Positions 47,101 through 54,969 of a stretch of DNA of 64,000 bases are shown piece after piece. Under the pieces are notes generated by a model. It was not told the DNA's origin and made no database searches. It worked only from the letters and a program-made list of their open reading frames with translations. Made by a program: the position numbers and the translations under genes. Position 1 is the first letter of the stretch. Each line of letters opens with the position of its first letter. Source of the stretch: Bosea sp. 685 (GTDB lineage Bacteria; Pseudomonadota; Alphaproteobacteria; Rhizobiales; Beijerinckiaceae); the NCBI RefSeq assembly GCF_031884435.1, contig NZ_CP134779.1, positions 4,278,001 through 4,342,000 on the forward strand, in the 5' to 3' direction.

Positions 47101-48124
47101 CGGCGAGATCCACACTGCCGCGCCCGCAATGGCCAACAGCGCGGCGGGGCAGTTCCTGCGCACCATGCTCGACGGCTCCGCCACCGGGCGGCTCGCGAAC
47201 GGTCCCGGAGGCGCGGCCGGCTTCACCGCAGACCTGCCATCGCGGCAAGACGGAGTGGTACGGGCGAGCCTCGACCCGGCGCGCTTCTCGCTTTGGGGCG
47301 CGAGCTTCGGCTCGACCGGGCGCAGCGACGGCGACAGGGCCGTGGGCTCGGCGAACCGCAACCTCTCCGACGGCCATCTCGCTTTTGGCGCCGATATCAG
47401 GCTCGGCAACACCACGGTGGTGGGCGCGGCGGTCGCGGGCGGCCAGTCGCACGCCTCGCTTTCGGGCGGGCTCGGCAAGGCGAAGGCTGATGTCTTCCAG
47501 GCCGGTCTCTATGGCCGCACTGTCCTCGGCCCGGTCAATCTCGCCGCGGCGCTCGGCTATGCAAGGCTCGACACCGATACCAACCGCGCCATTCCCGCCC
47601 TCGCCCGCAGCGGCGTCGCCGCCTCCTATGTCACGCAGGCGTGGAGCGGGCGGGTCGAGGCGAGCATGCCGGTGGCGAACTGGGGTGGCTTCACGCTTTC
47701 GCCGCTCGCAGCCTTCCAGGCGGTGCAGGCCAGGAGCCCCGCCGCGGTCGAGCGCGACAGGGCCGGCGCGACAGCAGGCATGCTGACGCTGGCGCGGCGC
47801 TCCGACATCACCAGCCGCAGCGAGCTCGGCCTGCAGCTCGACGCCACGCTGATGCTCGGCGCGACCCCGGTCACCGGCTTCGTCCGCGCCGCCTGGGCGC
47901 GCTACTACCAGCGCGACGCAGACCTCACCGCCTCGATCAACGGGCTTGCCGGCGCGAGCTTCAGCGTCACCGGCGCGAGGCCCGACCGCAACGCCGCCCT
48001 GCTCTCGGCAGGGGCCGACATCAAGCTCAGCCCCAGCGTCAGCCTCGGCATGCGCATCGACTCCGAACTCGCGGCAAAGACCCGCCGCATCGGCGGCACA
48101 GCCCAGTTGAGGGTCAGCTTCTGA
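41150..48124 (+). CDS. Giant repeat-built autotransporter (type V secretion, PATR repeats)
   Basis: This frame encodes 2324 residues from TTG 41150, or 2305 from GTG 41207. A long signal peptide (RERRRGLLRATALVGLMSLV) ends near VPAAAEGG. A very glycine-rich region (about 57-220) is followed by a beta-helix passenger of PATR repeats of the form GTLTLSGINNYSGGTTISGG. Two repeat families are nearly identical: 288-bp units between about 42.9 and 44.6 kb, and 204-bp units between about 45.5 and 46.1 kb. After a proline-rich linker comes the autotransporter barrel (about the last 280 residues, from FSLWGASFGSTGRSDGDRAV), ending in LRVSF with the terminal Phe used by the BAM complex. It is probably a surface adhesin; no protease motif is seen in the passenger. 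Confidence 0.93.
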   Translation: MVCILVSSSHILSRSDRRGVNSRERRRGLLRATALVGLMSLVQVAGLTVYPVPAAAEGGDGGSSGVFGGNGGAAGQAGANGICGSCVAAGNISGGGGGGGGGLGNTVGGTGGQGGIGDAPGDIGGTGGVAGTAGGAGGAGGNGTQFGEGGGGGGGGGGAIGSTIAGPATILAPVSAGSGGAGGAGGVSAMPGSAQTTGGGGGGGAGGIGLLVTGAASISNLSTITGGAGGAGGAPGAATGGETSGNGGQGGDGGAGLKFAASGSTLTNSGTITGGAGGPNGANSFAGVPFGGAGVTGANLTIVNSGTIAGGVNQLGNTSSAIEFTGGANTLTLQPGWVLTGAISVSGSVTFNQSFNTNVASKITGDGAVIQNGTGTLTLSGINNYSGGTTISGGTLAITNVLSVSSELITLDGGTFQAAAAGLYMTNAVAINTTNGTVDTQANTLTLARIIADGNGSGALSKSGSGRLVLGGVNTYSGLTSINEGTLALGVVGACNGFFCFPDAFGSVAASSGVVIAAGAVFDLSNAHELSEALGTTIKSLAGTGTVVLGSGTLALSNAAGTFGGAINGAGGLTLTAGTQTLTGSNGYTGATTLNGGTLALSGAGSIAASSGVITAAGAVLDISAATGGGATIQSLGGTGGTVTLGTKTLTLSNATAGFFDPSGTFAGAINGTGGLTLTAGSEALFGTNGYTGATTINGGVLAIAGNGSIAASSGVNLAANAGLDFTWTNSGVTLQALAGAGGTVTLGSHTLTLSNASGTFGGAIMDTGGVTLAAGTQILSGTNTYTGATTIDGGTLALSGAGSIAASSGVSMAAGAVLDISASTGGGATIKSLAGTGGSVTLGTKTLTLSNASGTFAGAIAGGGGLTLTAGTETLTGSQGYSGATTINGGTLALSGAGSIAASSGVSTAAGTVLDLSASTGGGATIRSLAGTGGTVALGTRTLTLSSASGTFGGAINGSGGLALAAGTETLTGSNGYSGATTINGGTLALSGAGSIATSSGVSTAAGAVLDIAASAGGGAAIKSLAGTGGTVALGTRTLTLSNASGTFGGALNGSGGLTLTAGTETLTGSQGYSGATTINGGTLALSGAGSIAASSGVSTAAGAVLDISASTGGGAAIKSLAGTGGTVTLGTRTLTLSNASGTFGGAINGSGGLALTAGTQTLTGNSSAFTGTVTINSGRLLMGAGGTLGNGAAVVNVNNGGTLGGSGTVGGNVAVNAGGILSAGFSPGTLTISGDLVQNSGAISTFELGQPGIVGGASNDFVKVGGNLTMGGTLNLVTATAGWYRLYDVAGTISGSYGTVNSGALTNTIYATIPNQLNVLLAGAGQIVQFWDGTDATGNGAVNGGTGSWSAANTNMTSQPGAQINDQWRGGVGVFAGVAGTVTVAGTQSIQGLQFTVDGYSLVGGTLNLTGDPFSDPTKSFITTDAAVTATIGSTIAGAGIGLTKQGAGTLILTGANSYDGGTTINAGTLQIGDGGTTGSIIGDITDNAILAINRSDIVTFAKVVSGTGALHQNGTGTLILTGTNLYTGGTTINAGTLQIGDGGTIGSIVGDVTNNAILAVNRSGALTLSGDISGTGVLQQNGTGTLILTGTNSYTGSTTISAGTLQIGNGGTTGSIAGDITNDSVLAINRTDALTLSGDISGTGMLQQNGTGVTTLAGAASYLGATMVNAGTLRANAANRFSTASAVTIAAGAALDANGFDQAIASLTGAGNVALGAGRLTLANAVSTLFSGTIAGSGGLTLAAGTQTLSGVSSYTGATAINGGTLIVNGSILASSGVTVAAGASIGGSGQLPSLTVNGTVSPGNSPGTLTVNGNLVLGAGSTYVAEIQGAVSDRINVTGTASLAGTLRLAPLGGAYLFSAPYTLLAAAGGRTGSFSPVDTTGSFGDGVTTSVAYTATEVQLTLSPKPLAPIIVDPTPTPPSRPGSDLPASDKPGPGRSTNAFAVARGIDAAVANGADPSLLFAIYNLPAAAIPAAVNQLSGEIHTAAPAMANSAAGQFLRTMLDGSATGRLANGPGGAAGFTADLPSRQDGVVRASLDPARFSLWGASFGSTGRSDGDRAVGSANRNLSDGHLAFGADIRLGNTTVVGAAVAGGQSHASLSGGLGKAKADVFQAGLYGRTVLGPVNLAAALGYARLDTDTNRAIPALARSGVAASYVTQAWSGRVEASMPVANWGGFTLSPLAAFQAVQARSPAAVERDRAGATAGMLTLARRSDITSRSELGLQLDATLMLGATPVTGFVRAAWARYYQRDADLTASINGLAGASFSVTGARPDRNAALLSAGADIKLSPSVSLGMRIDSELAAKTRRIGGTAQLRVSF
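42938..44690 (+). repeat. 288-bp (96-residue) tandem repeats in the autotransporter passenger
   Basis: The block starting acgctggcgctgagcgg recurs at 42941, 43535, 43823, 44111 and 44399, with a diverged unit near 43250. The last four are spaced by exactly 288 bases and are nearly identical, which points to recent unit duplication or homogenisation. Confidence 0.9.
45530..46140 (+). repeat. 204-bp (68-residue) tandem repeats in the autotransporter passenger
   Basis: caccacgatc followed by an aatgccggcaccttgcaga-like sequence recurs at 45541, 45745 and 45949, exactly 204 bases apart. The encoded units carry GTLQIGDGGT and GTGTLILTGTN. Confidence 0.9.
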
Positions 48125-48480
48125 GTTGAGCGGCAGCCATTGGACCGCTGCTGGCCGCCATCGTACCGATGCGGAGCGAATACTCCGCTTTCAGGCAAAC
48201 CGCGGTGCCTGGAAGCGGTTATGTTTCGAATGACTCGAGGAGGTCATGACACCAGCGACCCTTGATCAAACTGCCCGGAACCAGACATTCCAGATGCCGG
48301 CAACGGCTCAAGAGCCGACAACGCCATCAGGTCCCAGAGCTCTCCCTGCCTTCCCTCCCCCCACCCCCTCGCATTCGCGCACGCCGTCTGCGACGAAGTA
48401 GGCATGGCGGTGCGCCTGCACCCATGGCAATCAGCGCTTCGCGATTGCACAATGGTAGGGCAGAGGGAGCACAAGCGCAG
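48125..48480. other. Gene-poor interval before the mutase operon
   Basis: A 51-codon frame from ATG 48246, just after AGGAGG, is proline/threonine-rich and too close to the ribosome site (two bases), so it is not called. No terminator stem with T-run is seen after the autotransporter, and no riboswitch fold was recognised. The operon promoter probably lies here. Confidence 0.5.
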
Positions 48481-50517
48481 ATGAACGCGGCCGCATCGCC
48501 AGACCTTCCCCTATTGTCGGATCTGCCTTCACTGTCAGATCTGCCTTTCATGAACGCCTTTCCGTCGCCCTCCCTGGAGCAGTGGCGGGGTGCGGTCGAC
48601 AAGGTCCTGAAGGGAGCGGATTTCGAGAAGCGGCTGGTCGGCCGCAGCGCCGACGGCATCCGCATCGAGCCGCTCTACGCCGCTGCCAGTCCGACGCAGA
48701 GACCGCTCCGGACCGAGGCCGGCCGCTGGCATGTCGCGGCCCGTGTCGACCATCCCGAACCGGCGCGAGCGCAGGAGCTCGCTTTGGCCGATCTCGAAGG
48801 CGGCGCGGATTCGCTCGTGCTGTCCTTCACCGGGGCACGCGCGGCGCGCGGCCACGGGCTCGTCGCGGGCGATGTCGCAGCGCTTGATGCAGCGCTTGAC
48901 GGCGTCATGCTGGAGCTGATCCGGCTGCGACTCGACCCGGCCCCGCAAGGCCGCGTCAATGCGCTGCTGCTGGCGGCCCTGTTCGAGAAGCGCGGCATCG
49001 CGCCCGATAGCGGCGCGGTCGATTTCGGGCTCGACCCGATCGGGCTTCTGGCCAGCGAAGGCGTCTTCGCCGCCTCCTGGCCAGAGATCGGCCGCCGGCT
49101 GGCGGAGACGATCCGGGCGCTGAAACAGCGCGGCTTCAACGGGCCGTTCCTCACCGCCGACGCCCGCCCATATCACGAGGCTGGCGCGAGCGAGGCGCAG
49201 GAGCTCGGCGCGGCGCTCGCCACGGCGGTCGCCTATCTGCGCGCGCTCGAGGCACAAGGCATGGCGCTGGACGAGGCGCGCGACGCGATCTCCTTCGTCC
49301 TCGTCGCTGACACCGACGAGTTCATCACCATCGCAAAATTCCGCGCCGCCCGGCTGCTCTGGGAGCGCGTGCAGACGGCCTGCGGGCTCACGCCGAAGCC
49401 GATGGTCCTGCATGCCGAGACTGCCTGGCGCTCGCTGACGAAACGCGACCCCTGGGTTAACATGCTGCGCGGCACGATCGCGACCTTCTCGGCCGGGATC
49501 GGCGGCACCGATAGCCTCATCGTCCTGCCCTTCACGGCCGCGCTCGGCCTGCCCGACGCTTTTGCCCGCCGTATCGCGCGCAACACCCAGCTCGTCCTGC
49601 TCGAAGAGGCCAATCTCTGGCGCGTCGCCGACCCCGCCGCCGGGGCCGGCAGTTTCGAGAGCCTGACGCAAGCGCTCTGCGAGCAGGGCTGGAGCAAGTT
49701 CCAGGATCTGGAGCGTGAGGCCAAAGACGGGCTGCCGGGCATCGTCTCGGCGCTGACGAACGGCCATGTCCAGGCCGGCCTCGCCCGCCAGAGGGAGGCG
49801 CGTGCCAAGGCGATCGCCACCCGCCGCGAGCCGATCACCGGGACGAGCGAATTCGCCAATCTGAAAGAGGCCCCCGTCAGCGTGCTCGATGTCGCGCCCG
49901 CCGCGCGCCGCGCAGCCCGCCCCTCCGCGACCAAGGCGAGCGCCCAGGACCAGGGCGACCTTATCGCTCAACTGGCGCAAGGTGCGACACGCGAACAGGC
50001 ATTGAGCGCCCCAGAGGAGGCGCTGCGAGCCGAGCCCCTGCCCTCGCACCGCCTGGCCGAGGCGTTCGAGGCCCTGCGCGACAAGGCTGATGCCTTCGCT
50101 GAGCGCCCCTGCGTCTTCCTGGCGACGCTGGGGCCGATCGCCAATTTCACCGCGCGCGCAGGCTTCGCCCGCAACCTGTTCGAGACCGGAGGGCTGGCGG
50201 CGCCGAGCCAAGACGGCTTGACCAAAGACGGTTTCAGCAAGGAGGGCGCAACCGATCTTGCGGCCCTCATTGCGGCTTATCAGGCGTCGGGCGCGCGCCT
50301 CGCCTGCCTCTGCGGCTCGGATGAGCGCTATGCGGCGGAGGCGACCGCTGCCGCCACGGCGCTCAAGCAAGCCGGCGCGACGATCTGGCTCGCCGGCCGG
50401 CCGGGCGAGAGCGAGGCCACCTTGCGGGTCGCAGGCGTCAGCGCATTCATCTATGCTGGCTGCGACGTCGTGGCCCTGCTCGAAAGCGCGCTTGCCATCT
50501 CGGCATTGTCCGTTTAG
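48481..50517 (+). CDS. mutA: Methylmalonyl-CoA mutase, small (beta) subunit
   Basis: The 678-residue product matches the small subunit of the heterodimeric mutase: a TIM-barrel half (LEQWRGAVDKVLKGADFEKR, FVLVADTDEFITIAKFRAAR, GTDSLIVLPFTAALGLPDAF, RIARNTQLVLLEEANLWRVA) and a degenerate C-terminal cobalamin-fold domain that lacks DxHxxG. The small subunit does not bind B12 and stabilises the catalytic subunit, here encoded 1.5 kb downstream. The ATG at 48481 is preferred (GAGGGAG upstream); starts at 48424 or 48550 are possible. A short repeated leader (LPLLSDLPSLSDLPF) precedes the conserved part. It opens an operon of five coupled genes. Confidence 0.92.
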   Translation: MNAAASPDLPLLSDLPSLSDLPFMNAFPSPSLEQWRGAVDKVLKGADFEKRLVGRSADGIRIEPLYAAASPTQRPLRTEAGRWHVAARVDHPEPARAQELALADLEGGADSLVLSFTGARAARGHGLVAGDVAALDAALDGVMLELIRLRLDPAPQGRVNALLLAALFEKRGIAPDSGAVDFGLDPIGLLASEGVFAASWPEIGRRLAETIRALKQRGFNGPFLTADARPYHEAGASEAQELGAALATAVAYLRALEAQGMALDEARDAISFVLVADTDEFITIAKFRAARLLWERVQTACGLTPKPMVLHAETAWRSLTKRDPWVNMLRGTIATFSAGIGGTDSLIVLPFTAALGLPDAFARRIARNTQLVLLEEANLWRVADPAAGAGSFESLTQALCEQGWSKFQDLEREAKDGLPGIVSALTNGHVQAGLARQREARAKAIATRREPITGTSEFANLKEAPVSVLDVAPAARRAARPSATKASAQDQGDLIAQLAQGATREQALSAPEEALRAEPLPSHRLAEAFEALRDKADAFAERPCVFLATLGPIANFTARAGFARNLFETGGLAAPSQDGLTKDGFSKEGATDLAALIAAYQASGARLACLCGSDERYAAEATAAATALKQAGATIWLAGRPGESEATLRVAGVSAFIYAGCDVVALLESALAISALSV

Positions 50518-50529
50518 CGCAAATTTGCT

Positions 50530-50865
50530 ATGGTGGCCGCTTCGCAATGGACGTTCGAAACGCTGAACGCAGCGGTCGATGACGAAGTCGCTGCTCTGCC
50601 GGCGGAGGTTCAGGCTCGTTTCATCCGGGCAGGTGAATTGATCCAAACCGGCGGCCTGGCCTCATTGCCTGCACATTGGATCAAGCATCTGGATGGCAAA
50701 ATCTGGGAATTGAGGCTCCAGGGACGCGATGTGATCGGACGTGCGCTCTACGTGACAGCGACAGGACGGCGGGTCGTCGTGCTGCGCGCCTTTATCAAGA
50801 AGACCCAAGCCACGCCGCTGCGGGAACTCGAATTGGCCAGGCAGAGAATGAAAGACGTCCGATGA
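50530..50865 (+). CDS. HigB/Gp49-like toxin (RelE superfamily)
   Basis: The 111-residue protein has the PF05973 pattern: an N-terminal helix (LPAEVQARFIRAGELI), then IWELRLQGRDVIGRALYV and RRVVVLRAFIKKTQATPLRE with basic residues expected of a ribosome-dependent mRNase. It starts 12 bases after mutA, without an obvious ribosome site of its own, and its stop overlaps the antitoxin start (ATGA). The toxin-first order is typical of higBA modules. Its insertion inside a metabolic operon is unusual. Confidence 0.87.
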   Translation: MVAASQWTFETLNAAVDDEVAALPAEVQARFIRAGELIQTGGLASLPAHWIKHLDGKIWELRLQGRDVIGRALYVTATGRRVVVLRAFIKKTQATPLRELELARQRMKDVR

Positions 50866-51143
50866 CAGCCTTGCATGATCTCAAAGCGCGCCTGTTGGCG
50901 AATCCCGCAGTGCAGTCGGAATATGACGCGCTCGAAGAGGAGTTCGCCCTTCTCACCTCGCTGATCCAGGCGCGCACTCGCGCCGGGTTGACGCAGGAAG
51001 AGCTCGCCCAGCGCATGGGCACGACGCAATCCGTGATCGCGCGGCTCGAAAGCGGCCGCGGCAAGCCCTCGACCCGGACGCTGGAGCGCTATGCCCGGGC
51101 CACGGGCACCAAACTCAGGATCACATTGGAAGCCGCAGAGTGA
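50862..51143 (+). CDS. HigA-like XRE-family antitoxin
   Basis: The 93-residue protein has a helix-turn-helix of the Cro/C1 type: [40 protein letters not shown]. It would neutralise the preceding toxin and repress the promoter. The ATG at 50862 overlaps the toxin stop; a longer frame upstream is an artefact within the toxin gene. Its own stop overlaps the GTG of thiD (GTGA), so the module is translationally tied to its metabolic neighbours. Confidence 0.9.
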   Translation: MTALHDLKARLLANPAVQSEYDALEEEFALLTSLIQARTRAGLTQEELAQRMGTTQSVIARLESGRGKPSTRTLERYARATGTKLRITLEAAE

Positions 51144-51973
51144 GCACACCGCCCCCCATCGCCCTGACCATCGCCGGCTCCGATTCCAGCGGCGGCGCCG
51201 GCATCCAGGCCGATCTGAAGACCTTCGCGGCGCATCAGGTCTATGGCGCCAGCGTTATCGTCGCGCTGACGGCGCAGAACACGACAGGCGTCCGCGCGAT
51301 CCACGCCGTGCCGGCTGATTTTGTCGCCCAGCAGATCGATGCGGTGTTCGAGGATCTCGATGTCGCCGCGGTCAAGATCGGCATGCTGGCGACGGCGGAA
51401 TTGATCGAGACCGTCGCTGCCGGGCTGATCCGCCACAAGGCCCGCAACATCGTGCTCGATCCGGTGATGGTCGCGGCGTCGGGCGCGAAATTGCTGCAGG
51501 ACGACGCCGTCGACGCGATCCGCCGCCACCTCTTCCCGCTGGCGACGCTGATCACGCCGAACCTACCCGAAGCCGCCGCGCTGCTGCGCACGAGCATTGT
51601 AGAGACCGATGCGGCAATCGACGAGCAGGCCGGCAAACTCGCGGCGCTTGGAGCCGCGAACGTCATGATCAAGGGCGGGCATGGCACCGGTGACGTCAGC
51701 AGCGACCTCTTGCTGCTCTCCGGCGGCACCCGCCAGCGCTTCAACGCACCGCGCCTGGCGACGCGCAACACCCATGGCACGGGCTGCACATTGTCATCGG
51801 CGATCGCGGCGGGCCTGGCCAAGGGGCTCGCTTTGCCCGAGGCCGTCGGCCAGGCGAAGCGCTATATTTCGGCGGCCATCGCCGCCGCCGATCAGGTTCA
51901 GGTTGGCCATGGCCACGGACCGGTGCATCATTTCCACCATTGGTGGGATCAATCCGACGGGAGACAGCCATGA
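51140..51973 (+). CDS. thiD: Hydroxymethylpyrimidine / phosphomethylpyrimidine kinase
   Basis: The 277-residue ribokinase-fold enzyme phosphorylates HMP and HMP-P in thiamin synthesis. Family blocks are [20 protein letters not shown] (with the HMP-binding Gly-rich segment), [29 protein letters not shown] and the ATP/anion-hole motif [20 protein letters not shown]. It starts with GTG overlapping the antitoxin stop and ends overlapping the mutB ATG. The C-terminal HHFHHWW is a common ThiD ending. Presence inside the mutase operon has no evident metabolic reason. Confidence 0.95.
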   Translation: MSTPPPIALTIAGSDSSGGAGIQADLKTFAAHQVYGASVIVALTAQNTTGVRAIHAVPADFVAQQIDAVFEDLDVAAVKIGMLATAELIETVAAGLIRHKARNIVLDPVMVAASGAKLLQDDAVDAIRRHLFPLATLITPNLPEAAALLRTSIVETDAAIDEQAGKLAALGAANVMIKGGHGTGDVSSDLLLLSGGTRQRFNAPRLATRNTHGTGCTLSSAIAAGLAKGLALPEAVGQAKRYISAAIAAADQVQVGHGHGPVHHFHHWWDQSDGRQP

Positions 51974-54135
51974 CCGCGATCCCGGATTTCACGACGCTGA
52001 CCTTTGCCGATGGTCCGACCTCGCCGGCCCCGACGCCTTCGACCGGCGCCGACTGGTTGACGCCGGAGGGCATTCCGGTGAAGCCGCTCTACGGGCCTGA
52101 GGACCGTGACGGCCTGCCCTTCGTCGAGACGCTTCCGGGCATCGCGCCTTATCTGCGCGGGCCTTACCCGACGATGTATGTCAACCAGCCCTGGACGATC
52201 CGGCAATATGCCGGCTTCTCCACGGCCGAGGATTCCAACGCCTTCTACCGGCGCAATCTCGCTGCCGGCCAGAAGGGCCTCTCGGTCGCCTTCGATCTCG
52301 CCACCCATCGCGGCTATGATTCAGACCACCCCCGCGTCGGCGGCGATGTCGGCATGGCCGGTGTCGCGATCGACTCGATCTACGACATGCGCACGCTGTT
52401 CTCCGGAATCCCGCTCGACCAGATGAGCGTGTCGATGACGATGAACGGCGCGGTCCTGCCGGTGCTGGCGCTCTATATCGTCGCGGCCGAGGAACAGGGC
52501 GTGCCGGCGGCCAAGCTCTCAGGGACCATCCAGAACGACATCCTCAAGGAGTTCATGGTCCGCAACACCTATATCTATCCGCCGACCCCTTCGATGCGGA
52601 TCATCGGCGACATCTTCTCCTATACCTCGCAGAACATGCCGAAGTTCAATTCGATCTCGATCTCCGGCTATCACATGCAGGAGGCGGGAGCGACGCAGGA
52701 TCTGGAGCTCGCCTACACGCTCGCCGACGGCGTCGAATATATCCGCGCCGGCCAGCGCGCCGGCCTTGGCGTCGATGTCTTCGCGCCGCGGCTGTCCTTC
52801 TTCTGGGCCATCGGCATGAACTTCTTCATGGAGGTGGCGAAGCTGCGCGCCGGCCGCCTGATCTGGGCCAAGCTGGTCAAGGATTTCGGCGCGCAGAGCG
52901 AAAAATCCCTGCCGCTGCGCACCCATTGCCAGACCTCGGGCTGGTCGCTGACGGCGCAGGACGTCTTCAACAATGTGCCGCGCACCATGATCGAAGCGAT
53001 GGCGGCCACCCAGGGCCACACCCAGTCGCTGCACACCAATGCACTCGACGAGGCGCTGGCCCTGCCGACCGACTTCTCCGCCCGCATCGCCCGCAACACC
53101 CAGATCCTGCTGCAGCAGGAGAGCGGCACGAGCCGCATCATCGACCCTTGGGGCGGGTCCTATTATGTCGAGCGCCTCACCGCCGAGCTTGCGGCGAAAG
53201 CCTGGGCGCATATCCAGGAGGTCGAGGCGCTCGGCGGCATGGCCAAGGCGATCGAGGCCGGTATCCCGAAGCTGCGCATCGAGGAGGCCGCCGCCAAGAC
53301 GCAGGCCCGCATCGATGGCGGCCAGCAGGCGATCATCGGCGTCAACATGTTCAAGCCTGAGAACGAGGCCATGATCGACGTGCTCAAGGTCGACAATGCC
53401 TCGGTGCGCAAGCAGCAGCTCGACAAGCTCCGCCGGCTCAAGGCCGAGCGCAATGAGGCCGATGTGCAGGCGGCCCTGACCGCACTGACCAACGGAGCGC
53501 GAGGCGACGCCAACCTGCTCGACCTCGCGGTGAAGGCTGCGCGCGCGAAAGCCACCGTCGGCGAGATCTCGATGGCGATGGAGCAGGTTTTCGGGCGCCA
53601 CCGCGCCGAGATCAAATCGATCTCGGGCGTCTACAAGCGGGAGGTCGGCACCATGAACCCAGCCGTGACACGCGTGCAGATGATGACCGAGGCTTTTGAA
53701 GAGGCCGATGGCCGCCGCCCGCGCATCCTCGTCGCCAAGATGGGGCAGGACGGGCATGACCGCGGCCAGAAGGTCATCGCCTCGGCCTTCGCCGATCTCG
53801 GCTTCGACGTCGATATCGGGCCGCTCTTTGCCACCCCCGACGAGGCGGCGCGCCAGGCGGTCGAGAACGACGTCCATATCGTCGGCGTCTCCTCGCTCGC
53901 GGCAGGGCATCTGACATTGGTGCCGGAGCTGAAAAGTGCGCTCGCCAAGGCCGGCCGGCCCGACATCATGATCGTCGTCGGCGGCGTGATCCCGTCGCAG
54001 GATTTCGAGGCGCTCGTTGAGGCCGGCGCGAGCGCGATCTTCCCACCGGGGACAGTGATCGCCGACGCGGCCGAGAAGCTGCTCGAAAATCTCAATCAGC
54101 GGCTGGGCTACGCACAGAAAACGGCCGCCGAATAG
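51970..54135 (+). CDS. mutB: Methylmalonyl-CoA mutase, large (alpha, catalytic) subunit
   Basis: The 721-residue enzyme converts (R)-methylmalonyl-CoA to succinyl-CoA using adenosylcobalamin. The substrate barrel has [59 protein letters not shown] and [17 protein letters not shown]. The C-terminal B12 domain has [18 protein letters not shown], including DGHDRG whose His ligates cobalt, and [11 protein letters not shown]. The start at 51970 overlaps the thiD stop (ATGA), replacing the longer frame from 51940. Length is normal. It closes the operon begun by mutA. Confidence 0.97.
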   Translation: MTAIPDFTTLTFADGPTSPAPTPSTGADWLTPEGIPVKPLYGPEDRDGLPFVETLPGIAPYLRGPYPTMYVNQPWTIRQYAGFSTAEDSNAFYRRNLAAGQKGLSVAFDLATHRGYDSDHPRVGGDVGMAGVAIDSIYDMRTLFSGIPLDQMSVSMTMNGAVLPVLALYIVAAEEQGVPAAKLSGTIQNDILKEFMVRNTYIYPPTPSMRIIGDIFSYTSQNMPKFNSISISGYHMQEAGATQDLELAYTLADGVEYIRAGQRAGLGVDVFAPRLSFFWAIGMNFFMEVAKLRAGRLIWAKLVKDFGAQSEKSLPLRTHCQTSGWSLTAQDVFNNVPRTMIEAMAATQGHTQSLHTNALDEALALPTDFSARIARNTQILLQQESGTSRIIDPWGGSYYVERLTAELAAKAWAHIQEVEALGGMAKAIEAGIPKLRIEEAAAKTQARIDGGQQAIIGVNMFKPENEAMIDVLKVDNASVRKQQLDKLRRLKAERNEADVQAALTALTNGARGDANLLDLAVKAARAKATVGEISMAMEQVFGRHRAEIKSISGVYKREVGTMNPAVTRVQMMTEAFEEADGRRPRILVAKMGQDGHDRGQKVIASAFADLGFDVDIGPLFATPDEAARQAVENDVHIVGVSSLAAGHLTLVPELKSALAKAGRPDIMIVVGGVIPSQDFEALVEAGASAIFPPGTVIADAAEKLLENLNQRLGYAQKTAAE

Positions 54136-54174
54136 CGTTGGCGGCCGATACGGAGTTCTGGGAGCGGCGGCGAC

Positions 54175-54534
54175 TCAGTTGAACCGCCCAAGCCTTATCT
54201 CCTGGGAATGAGCCTTATCGCCTGGGCGTGGTCTCGTAAGTCTGCCCGCCGGGGAGCTCCTGGCCCGGCGGTGTGTAGAATTGACGCCCGTTCGGCAGAA
54301 CCCGGCGCGGCCGAGCCCATTGGGGCCGGCAGGCACGTTGTAACCGCGCCCATAGGCTGGCCGCTGCGGGCGGTAGGCGCGTTCGCGATAATGGCGGCGC
54401 TGGCCATAGGAGGGGCGATCATAGTCGCGCCACTGGGCCTGAGCTGAACTCGGCGCGGCCACGCCGCCCAGGCCGACGAAGCCTGCGCCGAGAACCAGCG
54501 TCGTCGCGGCGACGATAAGGGTCTTGCGGATCAT
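54175..54534 (-). CDS. Small secreted Arg/Tyr-rich protein, frame apparently shifted near its C terminus
   Basis: The product has a signal peptide (LIVAATTLVLGAGFVGLGGV, cleaved near AQAQ) and a basic, tyrosine-rich body (DRPSYGQRRHYRERAYRPQR, YGRGYNVPAGPNG). As read it runs 119 residues to 54175. A different frame from about 54297 gives NGRQFYTPPGQELPGGQTYE and stops at 54215, which looks like a native ending. One extra C in the ctgccgaac stretch near 54292-54300 would join them. The ending of the longer frame lies in a small tandem duplication (agccttatctcctggg / agccttatcgcctggg). No function is known. Confidence 0.6.
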   Translation of the reverse strand: MIRKTLIVAATTLVLGAGFVGLGGVAAPSSAQAQWRDYDRPSYGQRRHYRERAYRPQRPAYGRGYNVPAGPNGLGRAGFCRTGVNSTHRRARSSPAGRLTRPRPGDKAHSQEIRLGRFN

Positions 54535-54560
54535 GATCGTGGTCCTCTCGTGTTTCCCAT

Positions 54561-54597
54561 AAAACCACGGGCCCGGAGCATTTGTTCCGGGCCCGTG
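54561..54597 (-). terminator. Rho-independent terminator
   Basis: A perfect 12-bp stem (54566-54577, cacgggcccgga, with 54586-54597) and an eight-base loop are followed on the minus strand by GGTTTTATGG. It ends the small gene at 54615-54869 and separates it from the next small gene on the same strand. Confidence 0.85.
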
Positions 54598-54614
54598 CGG
54601 CCGCTCATCCGGGA

Positions 54615-54869
54615 TCAGCGCCAGCCGTAACCATAGGCCGGCGGCGGGGCGCGGAAGCCTTGACCTTCATATTGATGCCGCCAATGGCGCCGGCCCCAAT
54701 AGCCGTGGAAGACGGGCGGCGCCGGGCGCCAACCATACTCCGCACGTTCATAGCCACGCTCATAACGCCCATCGAAGGCGCTCGCGGATGTGATCGGCGC
54801 GAAGCTCGCAACAGCCAGCGCCGCAGCGCCGATGGCGAGGGTGGAGAGGCCGGCGAATGTACGGAACAT
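54615..54869 (-). CDS. Small secreted Tyr/Arg/Gly-rich protein of unknown function
   Basis: The 84-residue product has a signal peptide (FAGLSTLAIGAAALAVASFA, cleaved near ASAFDG) and a low-complexity mature part rich in Tyr, Arg, Gly and Trp (RYERGYERAEYGWRPAPP, YWGRRHWRHQYEGQG). It resembles in composition the next small secreted protein downstream at 54175-54534. The ATG at 54869 starts directly before the signal peptide. It has its own terminator. The composition suggests a periplasmic or surface protein. Confidence 0.7.
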   Translation of the reverse strand: MFRTFAGLSTLAIGAAALAVASFAPITSASAFDGRYERGYERAEYGWRPAPPVFHGYWGRRHWRHQYEGQGFRAPPPAYGYGWR

Positions 54870-54969
54870 GGTCCCTGTCCTGTCTGACGGCGAAGGACAC
54901 TCCCTCGCCTGACCCAGACATTCGCATGTCGCGGGTGAACGAGCCTTGAGGCCGCCATTCACCTGCTAT

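Noticed and set aside
48246..48401. 51-codon frame after an AGGAGG site
   Set aside because: The spacing to the ATG is only two bases and the translation is a Pro/Thr-rich low-complexity string.
50866..51139. Possible thiamin (TPP) riboswitch before thiD
   Set aside because: thiD overlaps the antitoxin gene by GTGA, leaving no leader, and no TPP-box sequence was seen.
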